In this document: positions 36,297 through 44,865 of the stretch, piece after piece
How positions within the stretch are numbered: the stretch's first letter is position 1
Layout: every line of letters starts with the position of its first letter
NCBI RefSeq assembly: GCF_900095865.1
Contig: NZ_FMIZ01000005.1
Location: 310,001-374,000 of the forward strand
Source of the DNA: Massilioclostridium coli
Lineage (GTDB): Bacteria > Bacillota > Clostridia > Oscillospirales > Ruminococcaceae
Length of the DNA: 64,000 nt
Direction: 5' to 3'
Notes under the pieces: model-generated
What the model saw: the letters and a program-made list of their open reading frames with translations, nothing else
Told to the model about the DNA's origin: nothing
Databases searched by the model: none
Made by a program: the position numbers and the translations under genes

Positions 36297-38111
36297 ATGA
36301 GTTTAAAGAGTTTTTTAAAAAATAATAGGCATACCAAACTATTGTATACAGGTTTGGCGAGCTGGAAAAATGATGGCATCCGGATGACATTAGCACGTAT
36401 GAGAATGCGGAAACACAGAATTTTAAATGAAAAAGAATATATGAAAAACTATCTTCCTTCCAAAGAACAATTGGAGAAAGAACGCAGGACAGTATTTGAC
36501 AAAGATATTACATTTAGTATTATTGTGCCATTATATAATACTCCTGTTGGATTTTTAAGGGAAATGATTCAGTCAGTGCAGGCTCAAACCTATTCCAAAT
36601 GGGAACTTTGTTTAGCGGATGGCAGTGATGACCAACACCCAGAAGTACGCCAGGTTTGTGAGCGGTTTGCTGCTAATGATTCCAGGATTCGCTATCAGAA
36701 ATTAGAGAAAAACTATGGAATTCCTGGTAATACCAATGCTTGTTTGAAAATGGCAACTGGTAATTTTATTACCTTATTTGACCATGATGATATGTTGCAT
36801 CCTTCTGCTTTATTTGAAAATATGAAGGCAATTACAGAACAAGGCGCGGATTTTATTTATACCGATGAAATGGTATTTGAAGGTAGTATTGCCAATACCG
36901 TTTTAATTCACTTTAAACCTGACTTTTCCATTGATACCTTGCGTGGACATAACTATATTTGCCACTTAACTTCCTTTAGCAAAGAGTTGCAGGAAAAAGT
37001 AGGGTACTTCTCTGAAGATTATAATGGGAGCCAGGACTATGATATGATCTTGCGTTTGACAGAACAGGCTCAGAAAATTGTGCATATTCCAAAAGTAATG
37101 TATTTTTGGAGAAGGCATTCTGGCTCTGTGGCAAGCGATGTCAGTGTAAAACCTTACTGTATGGTTTCCGCGAAAAAAGCGTTGGCAGATCACCTGGAAC
37201 GTGAGGGGCTGAAAGGGGAAGTAGTGGATTCCAGTATCCTCTCTACCTATAAAATTAATTATGAAATTGAAGGGACACCTTTGATTTCCATTATTATTGC
37301 GAATAAAGACCATATTGATGATTTGGATAAATGTCTGAAATCTATTTTTGAGAAAACAACTTATCCAAACTATGAAATTATCATTGTGGAAAACAATAGC
37401 GAAGTAAAAGAAACCTTCAGCTATTACGAACGAATGGAACGGGAGCATGACTGTGTACATGTTGTAAAATGGGATGGTATTTTTAACTACTCTGCCATTA
37501 ACAATTTTGGTGTAAAACACAGTAAAGGTGATTACATATTGTTACTGAACAATGATATGGAAGTCATCACAGAAAATTGGCTGGAAGAAATGTTGATGTT
37601 TGTCCAGAGAAAAGATGTTGGAATTGCTGGAGCAAAACTATATTATCCTGACAATACCATCCAACACGCTGGAATTATTATCGGTATTGGTGGCAGCGCA
37701 GGTCATGCCCATAAAGGGTTCCCTCGCAGTGATGGCGGTTATATCCATCGTTTGACCATTGCTCAGGATTTAAGTGGGGTTACAGGTGCTTGCCTAATGA
37801 CCAAACGTTCCGTTTGGGATGAAGTTGGTGGATTGGATGAAGAAAACTTTGTGGTTGCTTTTAACGATGTTGATTTCTGCTTACGTGTCCGCGAAGCAGG
37901 ATATTTAGTGGTATTTACCCCTTATGCAGAACTTTACCACTATGAATCCAAGAGCCGTGGATATGAGGATACTCCAGAAAAACAAAAACGTTTTGATAGG
38001 GAAAGAACTCGCCTACGGAAACGCTGGGCGAAAATCCTGGAAGAAGGGGACCCTTACTATAACCCTAACTTTACCTTGGACCGGGAAGATTTTTCTTTGA
38101 GAGACCGTTAA
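36297..38111 (+). CDS. Two-domain family 2 glycosyltransferase
   Basis: The protein has 604 residues with two GT2 catalytic domains in tandem. The first (about 70-320) has FSIIVPLYNTP, the metal-site FDHDD near residue 161 and MYFWRRHSGSVA. The second (about 330-600) has LISIIIANKD, LLLNNDME near residue 417 and FNDVDFCLRVRE. Both look intact. Such bifunctional enzymes build alternating or repeated units in rhamnose-rich and O-antigen polysaccharides of Gram-positives. The start has no close ribosome binding site; an AGGAGG 42 bases upstream is separated by a hairpin. It ends the polysaccharide cluster, after a possible terminator. Confidence 0.9.
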   Translation: MSLKSFLKNNRHTKLLYTGLASWKNDGIRMTLARMRMRKHRILNEKEYMKNYLPSKEQLEKERRTVFDKDITFSIIVPLYNTPVGFLREMIQSVQAQTYSKWELCLADGSDDQHPEVRQVCERFAANDSRIRYQKLEKNYGIPGNTNACLKMATGNFITLFDHDDMLHPSALFENMKAITEQGADFIYTDEMVFEGSIANTVLIHFKPDFSIDTLRGHNYICHLTSFSKELQEKVGYFSEDYNGSQDYDMILRLTEQAQKIVHIPKVMYFWRRHSGSVASDVSVKPYCMVSAKKALADHLEREGLKGEVVDSSILSTYKINYEIEGTPLISIIIANKDHIDDLDKCLKSIFEKTTYPNYEIIIVENNSEVKETFSYYERMEREHDCVHVVKWDGIFNYSAINNFGVKHSKGDYILLLNNDMEVITENWLEEMLMFVQRKDVGIAGAKLYYPDNTIQHAGIIIGIGGSAGHAHKGFPRSDGGYIHRLTIAQDLSGVTGACLMTKRSVWDEVGGLDEENFVVAFNDVDFCLRVREAGYLVVFTPYAELYHYESKSRGYEDTPEKQKRFDRERTRLRKRWAKILEEGDPYYNPNFTLDREDFSLRDR

Positions 38112-38134
38112 GTATTAGAAAGAAGGCGTATTCC

Positions 38135-38635
38135 ATGTCAATTCAAATCAAGATTTGTAGTACACAAGAGGATGTAAAATTAATTGCTGCTTTAGCGGAT
38201 AAAATTTGGCACGAACATTTTACTCCGTTGATTGGTAAAGAACAAGTGGAGTATATGGTAGAAAAATTCCAAAGTGAGCAGGCAATTGGAGATGCTGTCA
38301 ACCATCAAAATTACCGTTATTTTATGGCATTTGACGGAGACCGTTTGGTAGGGTACTGCGGTGTACAACCCCAGGAAAAAGAGCTGTTTTTAAGTAAATT
38401 ATATATGGATCAGGCTTATAGAAAGCGTGGCATCGCAAAAAGTTTACTGGAACAGGCAAAAATATATGCGAAAGAGTTGGGAAAACCGTCTATTTACCTC
38501 ACTGTTAATAAAGGAAATAATGGTCCTATCGCAGCATATTTAAAAATGGGGTTTACCAATGATGAATCCATTGTAACTGATATTGGAAACGGCTTTGTAA
38601 TGGATGACTATATTATGCGTCTGCGTTTACAATAA
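38135..38635 (+). CDS. GNAT family N-acetyltransferase
   Basis: The protein has 166 residues with the GNAT fold. The acetyl-CoA-binding segment reads LYMDQAYRKRGIAKSLLEQA (Q/R-X-X-G-X-G/A pattern), preceded by the strand VGYCGVQPQEKELFLSKL and followed by IYLTVNKGNNGPIAAYLKMGF. The substrate is unknown; it resembles diamine or small-amine acetyltransferase-like proteins of Firmicutes. It begins 23 bases after the glycosyltransferase gene and so may be cotranscribed, but its function need not be related. Confidence 0.88.
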   Translation: MSIQIKICSTQEDVKLIAALADKIWHEHFTPLIGKEQVEYMVEKFQSEQAIGDAVNHQNYRYFMAFDGDRLVGYCGVQPQEKELFLSKLYMDQAYRKRGIAKSLLEQAKIYAKELGKPSIYLTVNKGNNGPIAAYLKMGFTNDESIVTDIGNGFVMDDYIMRLRLQ

Positions 38636-38652
38636 AGACGTAGATGAGATAT

Positions 38653-38682
38653 AAAAGGCAGTGGATGTTCCATTGCCTTTTG
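38653..38682 (+). terminator. Terminator after the GNAT gene
   Basis: A 13-bp stem with one wobble (AAAAGGCAGTGGA / TCCATTGCCTTTT) has a 3-base loop; the T run is within the stem end. Confidence 0.7.
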
Positions 38683-38698
38683 CGTTATGGAGGAATTG

Positions 38699-39559
38699 AT
38701 GGAATATCAAGTAAAAGATGGAAATTTAATCTTACATATCCCGGGTTTTTCTCTGGTTGACAGCTTGGATTGCGGTCAGTGTTTCCGGTTTGAGCAGCTG
38801 ACTGATGGCAGGGTTTGCGGTATGGCGGGAAACCATTTTTTATCTGCTTTCCAGCAAGGAGATCAAATTACCTTTGAACATATGGAAAAGCAGGAGTTTG
38901 AGTCCTTTTGGAAGGATTATTTAGATTTGGAAACCGACTATCAGGCGATTCAGAAGGTAATTTGCCAAGATAAAACCATTGCTGCTGCTTGCGAATATGC
39001 GGGTGGTATCCACATTTTAAGGCAGGATAGTTGGGAAGCGCTGTGCAGTTTTATCCTCTCTCAAAACAATAATATTCCAAGGATTAAAGGAATTATTTCG
39101 CGGTTATGTGAGAATTTTGGGGAGAAAACAGAATATGGCTATGCCTTTCCCACATTACAACAGCTTTCTCAGTGTAATTTGGAGGATTTATCTGTATTAC
39201 GGGCTGGTTTCCGCGCAAAATATTTGTTGGATGCCATTCAAAAAATCAATTCTGGCGAAGTGGATTTGGAACGGGTACGCACTGCGGATTTTCCACAAGC
39301 GAAAGAGGAATTGTTGAAAATTTGCGGCGTTGGAACAAAAGTTGCGGATTGTGCGTTGCTGTTTGGATTTTACCGTTTAGAGTCTTTTCCAATTGATGTG
39401 TGGATGAAACGTGTAATGGAACATTTTTACCCTGATGGGTTTCCAGAATACGCAAAACCGTATGGTGGAATTGCCCAACAGTATTTGTTCCATTATATCC
39501 GTACTTGTCCAGATCAGATCCCAGATGAAATACGGAAAAAGCAGAAAAATGCCGGATAA
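38699..39559 (+). CDS. 8-oxoguanine DNA glycosylase/AP lyase (OGG1 type)
   Basis: The protein has 286 residues. It has an OGG_N domain with SLDCGQCFRF and a helix-hairpin-helix glycosylase domain. The hairpin CGVGTKVADC carries the catalytic Lys (near residue 212), and the downstream Asp is in PIDVWMKRVM (near 230). The enzyme excises 8-oxoguanine paired with C and nicks the backbone. An ATG at 38687 is in frame, but GGAGG overlaps it and is correctly spaced for the ATG at 38699. It is followed by the greA promoter, so it forms its own unit. Confidence 0.92.
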   Translation: MEYQVKDGNLILHIPGFSLVDSLDCGQCFRFEQLTDGRVCGMAGNHFLSAFQQGDQITFEHMEKQEFESFWKDYLDLETDYQAIQKVICQDKTIAAACEYAGGIHILRQDSWEALCSFILSQNNNIPRIKGIISRLCENFGEKTEYGYAFPTLQQLSQCNLEDLSVLRAGFRAKYLLDAIQKINSGEVDLERVRTADFPQAKEELLKICGVGTKVADCALLFGFYRLESFPIDVWMKRVMEHFYPDGFPEYAKPYGGIAQQYLFHYIRTCPDQIPDEIRKKQKNAG

Positions 39560-39585
39560 TCAGGTGTTTTTTGTGATTTGTTCGC

Positions 39586-39614
39586 TTGACAGAACCCCTT
39601 GAATTTTATATAAT
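39586..39614 (+). promoter_or_regulatory. greA promoter
   Basis: Perfect consensus: TTGACA at 39586-39591, 17-base spacer, TATAAT at 39609-39614, with a leader of about 55 nt. Confidence 0.9.
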
Positions 39615-39674
39615 ATAGGGTATTGTCAACAAGTTAATTTTTAATATAAAATAGATTTATTGGAGGTAGTCATT

Positions 39675-40151
39675 TTGGAAACGAAACAGACGATTTTGAC
39701 CAGTGAGGGTTTGGCGAGACTGGAAGAAGAATTAGAAGAGCTGAAAACGGTCAAACGTAAAGATGTAGCGGATAAAATTAAAGTTGCACTTTCTTTTGGC
39801 GACCTTTCTGAAAATAGTGAATATGATGAAGCAAAAAATGAGCAGGCGATTATTGAAGCAAGAATTGCCCAGCTGGATGCAATGCTAAAAAATGCGAAAG
39901 TTCTGGACGATGATGAAGTAACTACAGATAAAGTAAGCGTTGGTTCTAAAATCAGATTAAAAGATATTGAATTTGACGAAGAAGTAGAGTACTCTATTGT
40001 TGGTTCTACCGAAGCCAATCCGGATGAAGGAAAAATCTCGGATGAATCTCCAATCGGAAAAGGCTTAATGGGCCGTAGTGTTGGGGATGTTGTAGAGATT
40101 GAGGTTCCATCCGGAATGATTGAATTTGAGATTTTGGAAATTTCAAAATAG
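39675..40151 (+). CDS. greA: Transcription elongation factor GreA
   Basis: GreA rescues backtracked RNA polymerase by stimulating cleavage of the nascent RNA. The protein has 158 residues: an N-terminal coiled coil with the acidic tip [15 protein letters not shown] near residues 38-52, then the FKBP-like C-terminal domain ending near [16 protein letters not shown]. The TTG at 39675 is the start because GGAGG is 8-9 bases upstream; an in-frame TTG at 39660 lacks a site. The gene lies ahead of lysS, as in many Firmicutes, with a terminator hairpin in between. Confidence 0.96.
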   Translation: METKQTILTSEGLARLEEELEELKTVKRKDVADKIKVALSFGDLSENSEYDEAKNEQAIIEARIAQLDAMLKNAKVLDDDEVTTDKVSVGSKIRLKDIEFDEEVEYSIVGSTEANPDEGKISDESPIGKGLMGRSVGDVVEIEVPSGMIEFEILEISK

Positions 40152-40165
40152 GGTGAAGAACGTCC

Positions 40166-40198
40166 GGTGGTTAGCTATAATACTGCTAACCACCTTTT
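40166..40198 (+). terminator. Hairpin between greA and lysS
   Basis: A perfect 10-bp stem (GGTGGTTAGC / GCTAACCACC) is followed by TTTTATTC. It probably terminates part of the greA transcripts. Confidence 0.82.
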
Positions 40199-40234
40199 AT
40201 TCAGGAATAACAGAAAAATAATATGGAGGTAATT

Positions 40235-41731
40235 ATGGCGAACAACGAGAATCGTACTGAACAAGTACAGGATTTAAACGAACTGTTGCAGATTCGACGT
40301 GACAAGCTGACGGAATTGCAGGAAAATGGACAAAATCCATTTGAGATTACCAAATATGATGTGACAGCACATTCGAAAGAAATTATTGATCATTTTGATT
40401 GCTTTGAAGGAAAAACCGTTTCTATTGCAGGTAGAATGATGTCCAAACGTGTTATGGGAAAAGCAAGCTTTGCCCACTTCCGGGATAATGATGGTTTAAT
40501 CCAATCCTATATCCGGAAAGATGAAGTAGGCGAGGACGTTTACCTGGGCTTTAAGAAAATGGATATCGGGGATATTGTAGGAATTGAAGGTACTGTTTTC
40601 CGCACACAGCATGGGGAAGTTTCCATTCGTGCACAGAAATTGGTGCTGCTGTCTAAAAGCCTGCTTCCTTTGCCAGAAAAATTCCATGGTTTAAAGGATA
40701 TGGATACAAGATACCGCCAACGCTATGTTGATTTAATTGTAAACCCAGAAGTAAAAGATACTTTTGTAAAACGCAGTAAAATCATTACAGAAATCAGAAG
40801 ATTCCTGGATGGGGAACAATTCTTGGAAGTAGAAACTCCAGTATTACATACGATTGCCGGAGGCGCTACAGCACGTCCATTTATCACCCACCACAACGCA
40901 CAGAACATGGATATGTATATGCGTATCGCGTTAGAGCTCCATTTAAAACGTTTGATTGTCGGTGGTTTTGAACGTGTTTATGAATTGGGCCGTGTATTCC
41001 GCAATGAAGGGATGGATACAAAGCACAATCCAGAATTCACTCTGTTAGAATTATATCAGGCATATACAGATTATGAAGGTATGATGAACCTGACAGAAAA
41101 TCTAATCCGCACAGTGGCACAAAATGTATTGGGGACAACCACTTTGGTATACGGCGACCAGGAGATTGATTTAGGCAAGCCATTTGAACGTATCTCCATG
41201 ACTGATGTGGTCAAAAAATATAGTGGAGTTGACTTTAACGAAATTACTACTTTGGAACAAGCCCGTGCGGTGGCGAAAGAACATCATATCGAATATGAAG
41301 AACGCCATATGATTGGAGATATCTTAAACCTGTTCTTTGATGAATATGCGGAAAAGAATCTGGTACAGCCAACCTTTGTGACCGATTATCCAGTTGAAAT
41401 TTCCCCACTGGCGAAGAAAAAGCCATCAAATCCAAAATTAACTGAACGTTTTGAGCTGTTTATTTTGGGTAGGGAACATGCAAATGCATTCTCTGAATTG
41501 AATGACCCAATCGACCAGAAAGAACGTTTTGAGCATCAGGTGGAATTGAAAAAAGCTGGAGATGATGAAGCTGGCGATATGGACACTGACTATATCACTG
41601 CTTTGGAATATGGTATGCCACCAACAGGCGGCTTGGGAATTGGAATTGACCGTTTGGTAATGCTGTTGACCAATAGTGAAAGCATCCGTGATGTATTGTT
41701 ATTCCCGACTATGAAGCCATTAAGCGAATAA
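40235..41731 (+). CDS. lysS: Lysyl-tRNA synthetase (class II)
   Basis: The protein has 498 residues and charges tRNA-Lys. An N-terminal OB-fold anticodon domain ([18 protein letters not shown]) is followed by class II motifs: [17 protein letters not shown] (motif 1 region), [15 protein letters not shown] (motif 2) and [14 protein letters not shown] (motif 3). GGAGG before the ATG at 40235 gives MANNENRTE as N-terminus; an in-frame ATG 12 bases upstream overlaps the ribosome binding site. No T-box leader is seen, so it is probably transcribed through from greA or from an unseen promoter. Confidence 0.98.
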   Translation: MANNENRTEQVQDLNELLQIRRDKLTELQENGQNPFEITKYDVTAHSKEIIDHFDCFEGKTVSIAGRMMSKRVMGKASFAHFRDNDGLIQSYIRKDEVGEDVYLGFKKMDIGDIVGIEGTVFRTQHGEVSIRAQKLVLLSKSLLPLPEKFHGLKDMDTRYRQRYVDLIVNPEVKDTFVKRSKIITEIRRFLDGEQFLEVETPVLHTIAGGATARPFITHHNAQNMDMYMRIALELHLKRLIVGGFERVYELGRVFRNEGMDTKHNPEFTLLELYQAYTDYEGMMNLTENLIRTVAQNVLGTTTLVYGDQEIDLGKPFERISMTDVVKKYSGVDFNEITTLEQARAVAKEHHIEYEERHMIGDILNLFFDEYAEKNLVQPTFVTDYPVEISPLAKKKPSNPKLTERFELFILGREHANAFSELNDPIDQKERFEHQVELKKAGDDEAGDMDTDYITALEYGMPPTGGLGIGIDRLVMLLTNSESIRDVLLFPTMKPLSE

Positions 41732-41782
41732 TGACATGAGCCTTATTGCAAATAAGCAATTATAGAAAAAACAGATAATGAA

Positions 41783-41826
41783 AAAAGCCCCTTATGGTTT
41801 TTATATTACCATAAGGGACTTTTTTG
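41783..41826 (+). terminator. lysS terminator
   Basis: A 16-bp stem with one mismatch (AAAAGCCCCTTATGGT / ACCATAAGGGACTTTT) is followed by a T run. Confidence 0.88.
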
Positions 41827-42074
41827 TGTTATAGAATCATACTCCCATAAAAGTTGAAAAGATCGGATTTAAATAAAAAGAATTTTGTCATTTTATACAA
41901 GAAAAGGTGAAATTTTTTATCGCTATAAATTAGAATAAATCATGAATTAAGGTTTTTTGTTGCATCTTGTTATGTTATAATAAAAAGAACGGCCACTGAG
42001 GCTGGCTGAAAAAAGGAAAATAAAATGAAAAAGTGCAATTTTTATTATAATTGTGCGAATAAGGAGGAATTTGA
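41827..42074 (+). promoter_or_regulatory. uraA leader region with mini-ORF
   Basis: A TATAAT lies at 41976-41981 with a poor -35. After AAAAGGAAAATAAA, an ATG at 42025 opens a 25-codon ORF (begins MKKCNFYYNC) that ends at 42102, overlapping the uraA start at 42075 in another frame. No PyrR-type antiterminator is recognisable. Confidence 0.35.
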
Positions 42075-43424
42075 TTGGCTGAAAGAAAGATTATTCAGGT
42101 AGAAGACAAAGTCCCGATGAAGTTGATGGTTCCGCTGAGTATTCAGCACATGTTTGCCATGTTTGGCGCTTCGGTGCTGGTTCCATTTATGTTTGGGATT
42201 AATCCGGCAATTGTACTACTTACCAACGGTATCGGTACATTGCTGTTTATTCTAATTACCAAAGGGAAAGCTCCAGCTTATTTAGGATCTAGTTTTGCCT
42301 TTTTAGCTCCAGCGGGGTTGGTAATTGATAAATGGGGATATTCCTACGCCCTTGGTGGATTTGTGGTTGTGGGGCTGTGTGGATGTCTATTAGCTTTTAT
42401 CATTTATAAATTTGGAACGAAATGGATTGATATTGTTCTCCCTCCAGCTGCTATGGGGCCGGTCGTTGCTTTAATCGGATTAGAATTGGCAGGAAGCGCG
42501 GCATCTAATGCGGGAATTTTGGCGACGACATCTTATAACATTGTAGATCAGGCAAAAGGGCTATATGAGCAGGTTGTAACCCCCGTAGCAATGAATAACA
42601 TGATTGTATTCTTAATTACTTTGGGTGTTGCAGTATTTGGAAATGTGTTGTTCCGCAAATTTTTTGCTGTTATCCCAATTTTAATTGCAATTGTGGTAGG
42701 CTATATTGCCGCTATCATTTTTGGGGTAATTGATATGGCAACGATTCAGGAAGCAATCGCAACTCCAATTTTTACATTACCCGAATTCCAACTACCTCAT
42801 TTTGATCCACAGGCAATTTTGATTATTTTACCAGTTATTCTGGTTATTGCGTCAGAACATATTGGCCATCAGGTTGTAACCAGCAAGATTGTTGGGCGTG
42901 ATTTGTTAAAAAATCCAGGATTACATCGTTCATTATTTGCAGATAATTTTTCTACCATGTTGTCCGGTTTGGTGGGGTCTGTTCCTACTACCACATATGG
43001 AGAAAATATCGGTGTTATGGCGATGACTAAAGTGTATTCTGTCCGTGTTATTGGTGGGGCAGCAGTATTATCCATTTTATGTTCCTTTATTGGCCCTATG
43101 TCCGCTTTAATCAATACTATTCCAGGGCCAGTAATTGGTGGGATTTCTTTCTTGCTGTACGGAATGATTGGTACTTCCGGTATCCGTATTTTAGTGGACT
43201 CTAAAGTGGACTACGGAAAGAGCAGAAACCTTACCTTGACATCGGTTGTATTTGTGACAGGTTTATCTGGCGCTGCGGTTCAGCTCGGCAATGTGGAGTT
43301 GAAAGGTATGGTGCTAGCATGTATTGTTGGTATGATATTATCCCTGCTGTTCTATATTTTTGATAAATTAAAATTGACCAACGATAGAGAGGAAGAACAG
43401 TCCGCTGAAAATCCAGAGAAATAA
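42075..43424 (+). CDS. uraA: Uracil/xanthine permease (NCS2 family)
   Basis: The protein has 449 residues and about 14 membrane helices, the NCS2 nucleobase:cation symporter architecture. Family blocks include IQHMFAMFGASVLVPFMFG, the substrate-site SEHIGHQVVTSKIVGRD, and TTTYGENIGVMAMTKVYS (the NCS2 signature). The acidic SEH residue and GENIG motif match uracil carriers such as UraA/PyrP. The TTG at 42075 is used, with GGAGG 8 bases upstream. The gene stands alone between terminators. A leader ORF overlaps its start. Specificity for uracil rather than xanthine is probable, not proven. Confidence 0.92.
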   Translation: MAERKIIQVEDKVPMKLMVPLSIQHMFAMFGASVLVPFMFGINPAIVLLTNGIGTLLFILITKGKAPAYLGSSFAFLAPAGLVIDKWGYSYALGGFVVVGLCGCLLAFIIYKFGTKWIDIVLPPAAMGPVVALIGLELAGSAASNAGILATTSYNIVDQAKGLYEQVVTPVAMNNMIVFLITLGVAVFGNVLFRKFFAVIPILIAIVVGYIAAIIFGVIDMATIQEAIATPIFTLPEFQLPHFDPQAILIILPVILVIASEHIGHQVVTSKIVGRDLLKNPGLHRSLFADNFSTMLSGLVGSVPTTTYGENIGVMAMTKVYSVRVIGGAAVLSILCSFIGPMSALINTIPGPVIGGISFLLYGMIGTSGIRILVDSKVDYGKSRNLTLTSVVFVTGLSGAAVQLGNVELKGMVLACIVGMILSLLFYIFDKLKLTNDREEEQSAENPEK

Positions 43425-43440
43425 ATATCTTTATAAAATT

Positions 43441-43476
43441 ATTGAACACCTGCTATTCTATTAGTAGGTGTTCAAT
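43441..43476 (+). terminator. uraA terminator
   Basis: A 15-bp stem with one wobble (ATTGAACACCTGCTA / TAGTAGGTGTTCAAT) is followed by ATTATTTT, 17 bases after the stop. Confidence 0.85.
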
Positions 43477-43490
43477 ATTATTTTAACAAG

Positions 43491-43534
43491 ATAAAACCTG
43501 CTATGAAACGAAACATTCATAGAGCAGGTTTTAT
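43491..43534. terminator. Second tandem terminator-like hairpin
   Basis: A 12-bp stem (ATAAAACCTGCT / AGCAGGTTTTAT), with ATGAA/TTCAT extending it inward, lies 15 bases after the first. The sequence 43535-43751 is otherwise AT-rich with no feature I can name. Confidence 0.7.
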
Positions 43535-43751
43535 ATAATGATAAAGGTTCTAAATTGAGTACTTATAATTTAGCAATGAGATTTATTTGCAGAAGAAATA
43601 GAGTACTTCTTTTAGAATTTTCAAAAACAACTAATTTATTGATGGTTGTTTTGTTAACAGAAACTTGAGTGATATCTACTTAACTGGTTGTTTAAGTATT
43701 TCAAAGAAGTGTCATTTAGAAATTTATAAGATTGGCAATAATGGAGGTAAT

Positions 43752-43976
43752 ATGTACTATCCACGATTAAAAGATTTAAGGGAAGACCATGATTTAAAAC
43801 AAAAGGAAGTTGCGGTAATTTTGGGGATTGACCAAAGGGTATACAGCAATTATGAAACAGGGAAAAGGGAAATCCCAACTCGGTTTGTGATCCAACTTGC
43901 GGAGTTTTACCATACCAGTACGGATTATATTTTGGGGCGGACAACGCTGATTACACCTTATCCATACAAAAAATAA
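43752..43976 (+). CDS. Small XRE-family helix-turn-helix regulator
   Basis: The protein has 74 residues and consists almost entirely of a Cro/C1-type HTH: LKDLREDHDLKQKEVAVILG, GIDQRVYSNYETGKREIPTR and IQLAEFYHTSTDYILGRT, which closely match the usual fold. The frame is open from 43665, but GGAGGTAAT immediately before the ATG at 43752 marks the start. It has no sensor domain. The gene stands alone between terminators and is convergent with the rhamnosidase gene. Its targets are unknown. Confidence 0.9.
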   Translation: MYYPRLKDLREDHDLKQKEVAVILGIDQRVYSNYETGKREIPTRFVIQLAEFYHTSTDYILGRTTLITPYPYKK

Positions 43977-43998
43977 AAGCCACCATATGGTGGCTTTT
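43975..43998. terminator. Bidirectional terminator
   Basis: A perfect 24-base palindrome built on AAAAGCCACCAT overlaps the XRE stop region and lies between convergent genes. Confidence 0.82.
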
Positions 43999-44058
43999 AT
44001 GAGTATTAGACCTTTCAACGGATGAATTGGAAGGTATTTGTAAGAGAAAATAATATCA

Positions 44059-44865
44059 TTATTTTCTCTTACGGACAATCAGTATTACCGTACCTGCTAT
44101 TGCTAGCATTGCTGCACCTACGATTGGAGTAAAATCTCCAGTTTTTGCTGCGTTTGCTTTTGTTGTCGTTGATGTTTGGCTTGTTTGTGTAACATTGTTG
44201 TTTGTAGTCTGTGCTTCATTTATTTTCCCATCAACTGTTACCAGTCCATCCATTGCGGATTGTACTTTTGCTACTGCCGTGTTTACTTCATCCTGGGTGG
44301 CGTTATCATCTACCAATACATCTTGTGCTTCCTTTACTGCTGCTGTCAATGCTGCGTAGCTTTCCGTTGTGTATAAGGTGGAATCTTTTTTATTTGATTC
44401 CTCTATTACAGCTTGTAATATGGATTTATCTGCTTTGAAACGTAAATCTAGCATTGCATTCAACAGGTTTGTTTCTGCTGTTTCAATTTCTGCCTGCATG
44501 GCATTGTCTTTATCCGCAATCAATCTCTGTGCTGCTGCCAGTGCTTCTTTGAATTTTGCCTGACCAGCTTCGATATAGTTGTTTAAGTCATAGCTTTCTG
44601 CCAATGCTACCAGTTGTTCTAATGAGTGGATATCCCCTTTTACAAAGCCCAGTTTATGGATTTCGTTCAGCAAAGTTTGCCATGCTTCATCTATGGCTAT
44701 TTGATTAGCATTGCTATCTGCTGCTACTGCTTTTGCGTTGTTTAATGCTTCGGTAAAGGATGTTTGTACATCTGCGATTACGTTATCAAACTCATCGCTG
44801 TTTGCTGCATTATCCGCATAATCAATCACTTTATTTAGGATGGATTTATCCGCAGTTTCAGAAAT
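44059..44865 (-). repeat. FIVAR x3 plus anchor cassette, copy 3
   Basis: This is the third copy of the cassette at 3124-3928, here on the minus strand, ending in AAKTGD, a hydrophobic helix and RKRK. It is somewhat more diverged than copies 1 and 2 but keeps EIHKLGFVKGDI and ADKDNAM. Confidence 0.85.
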
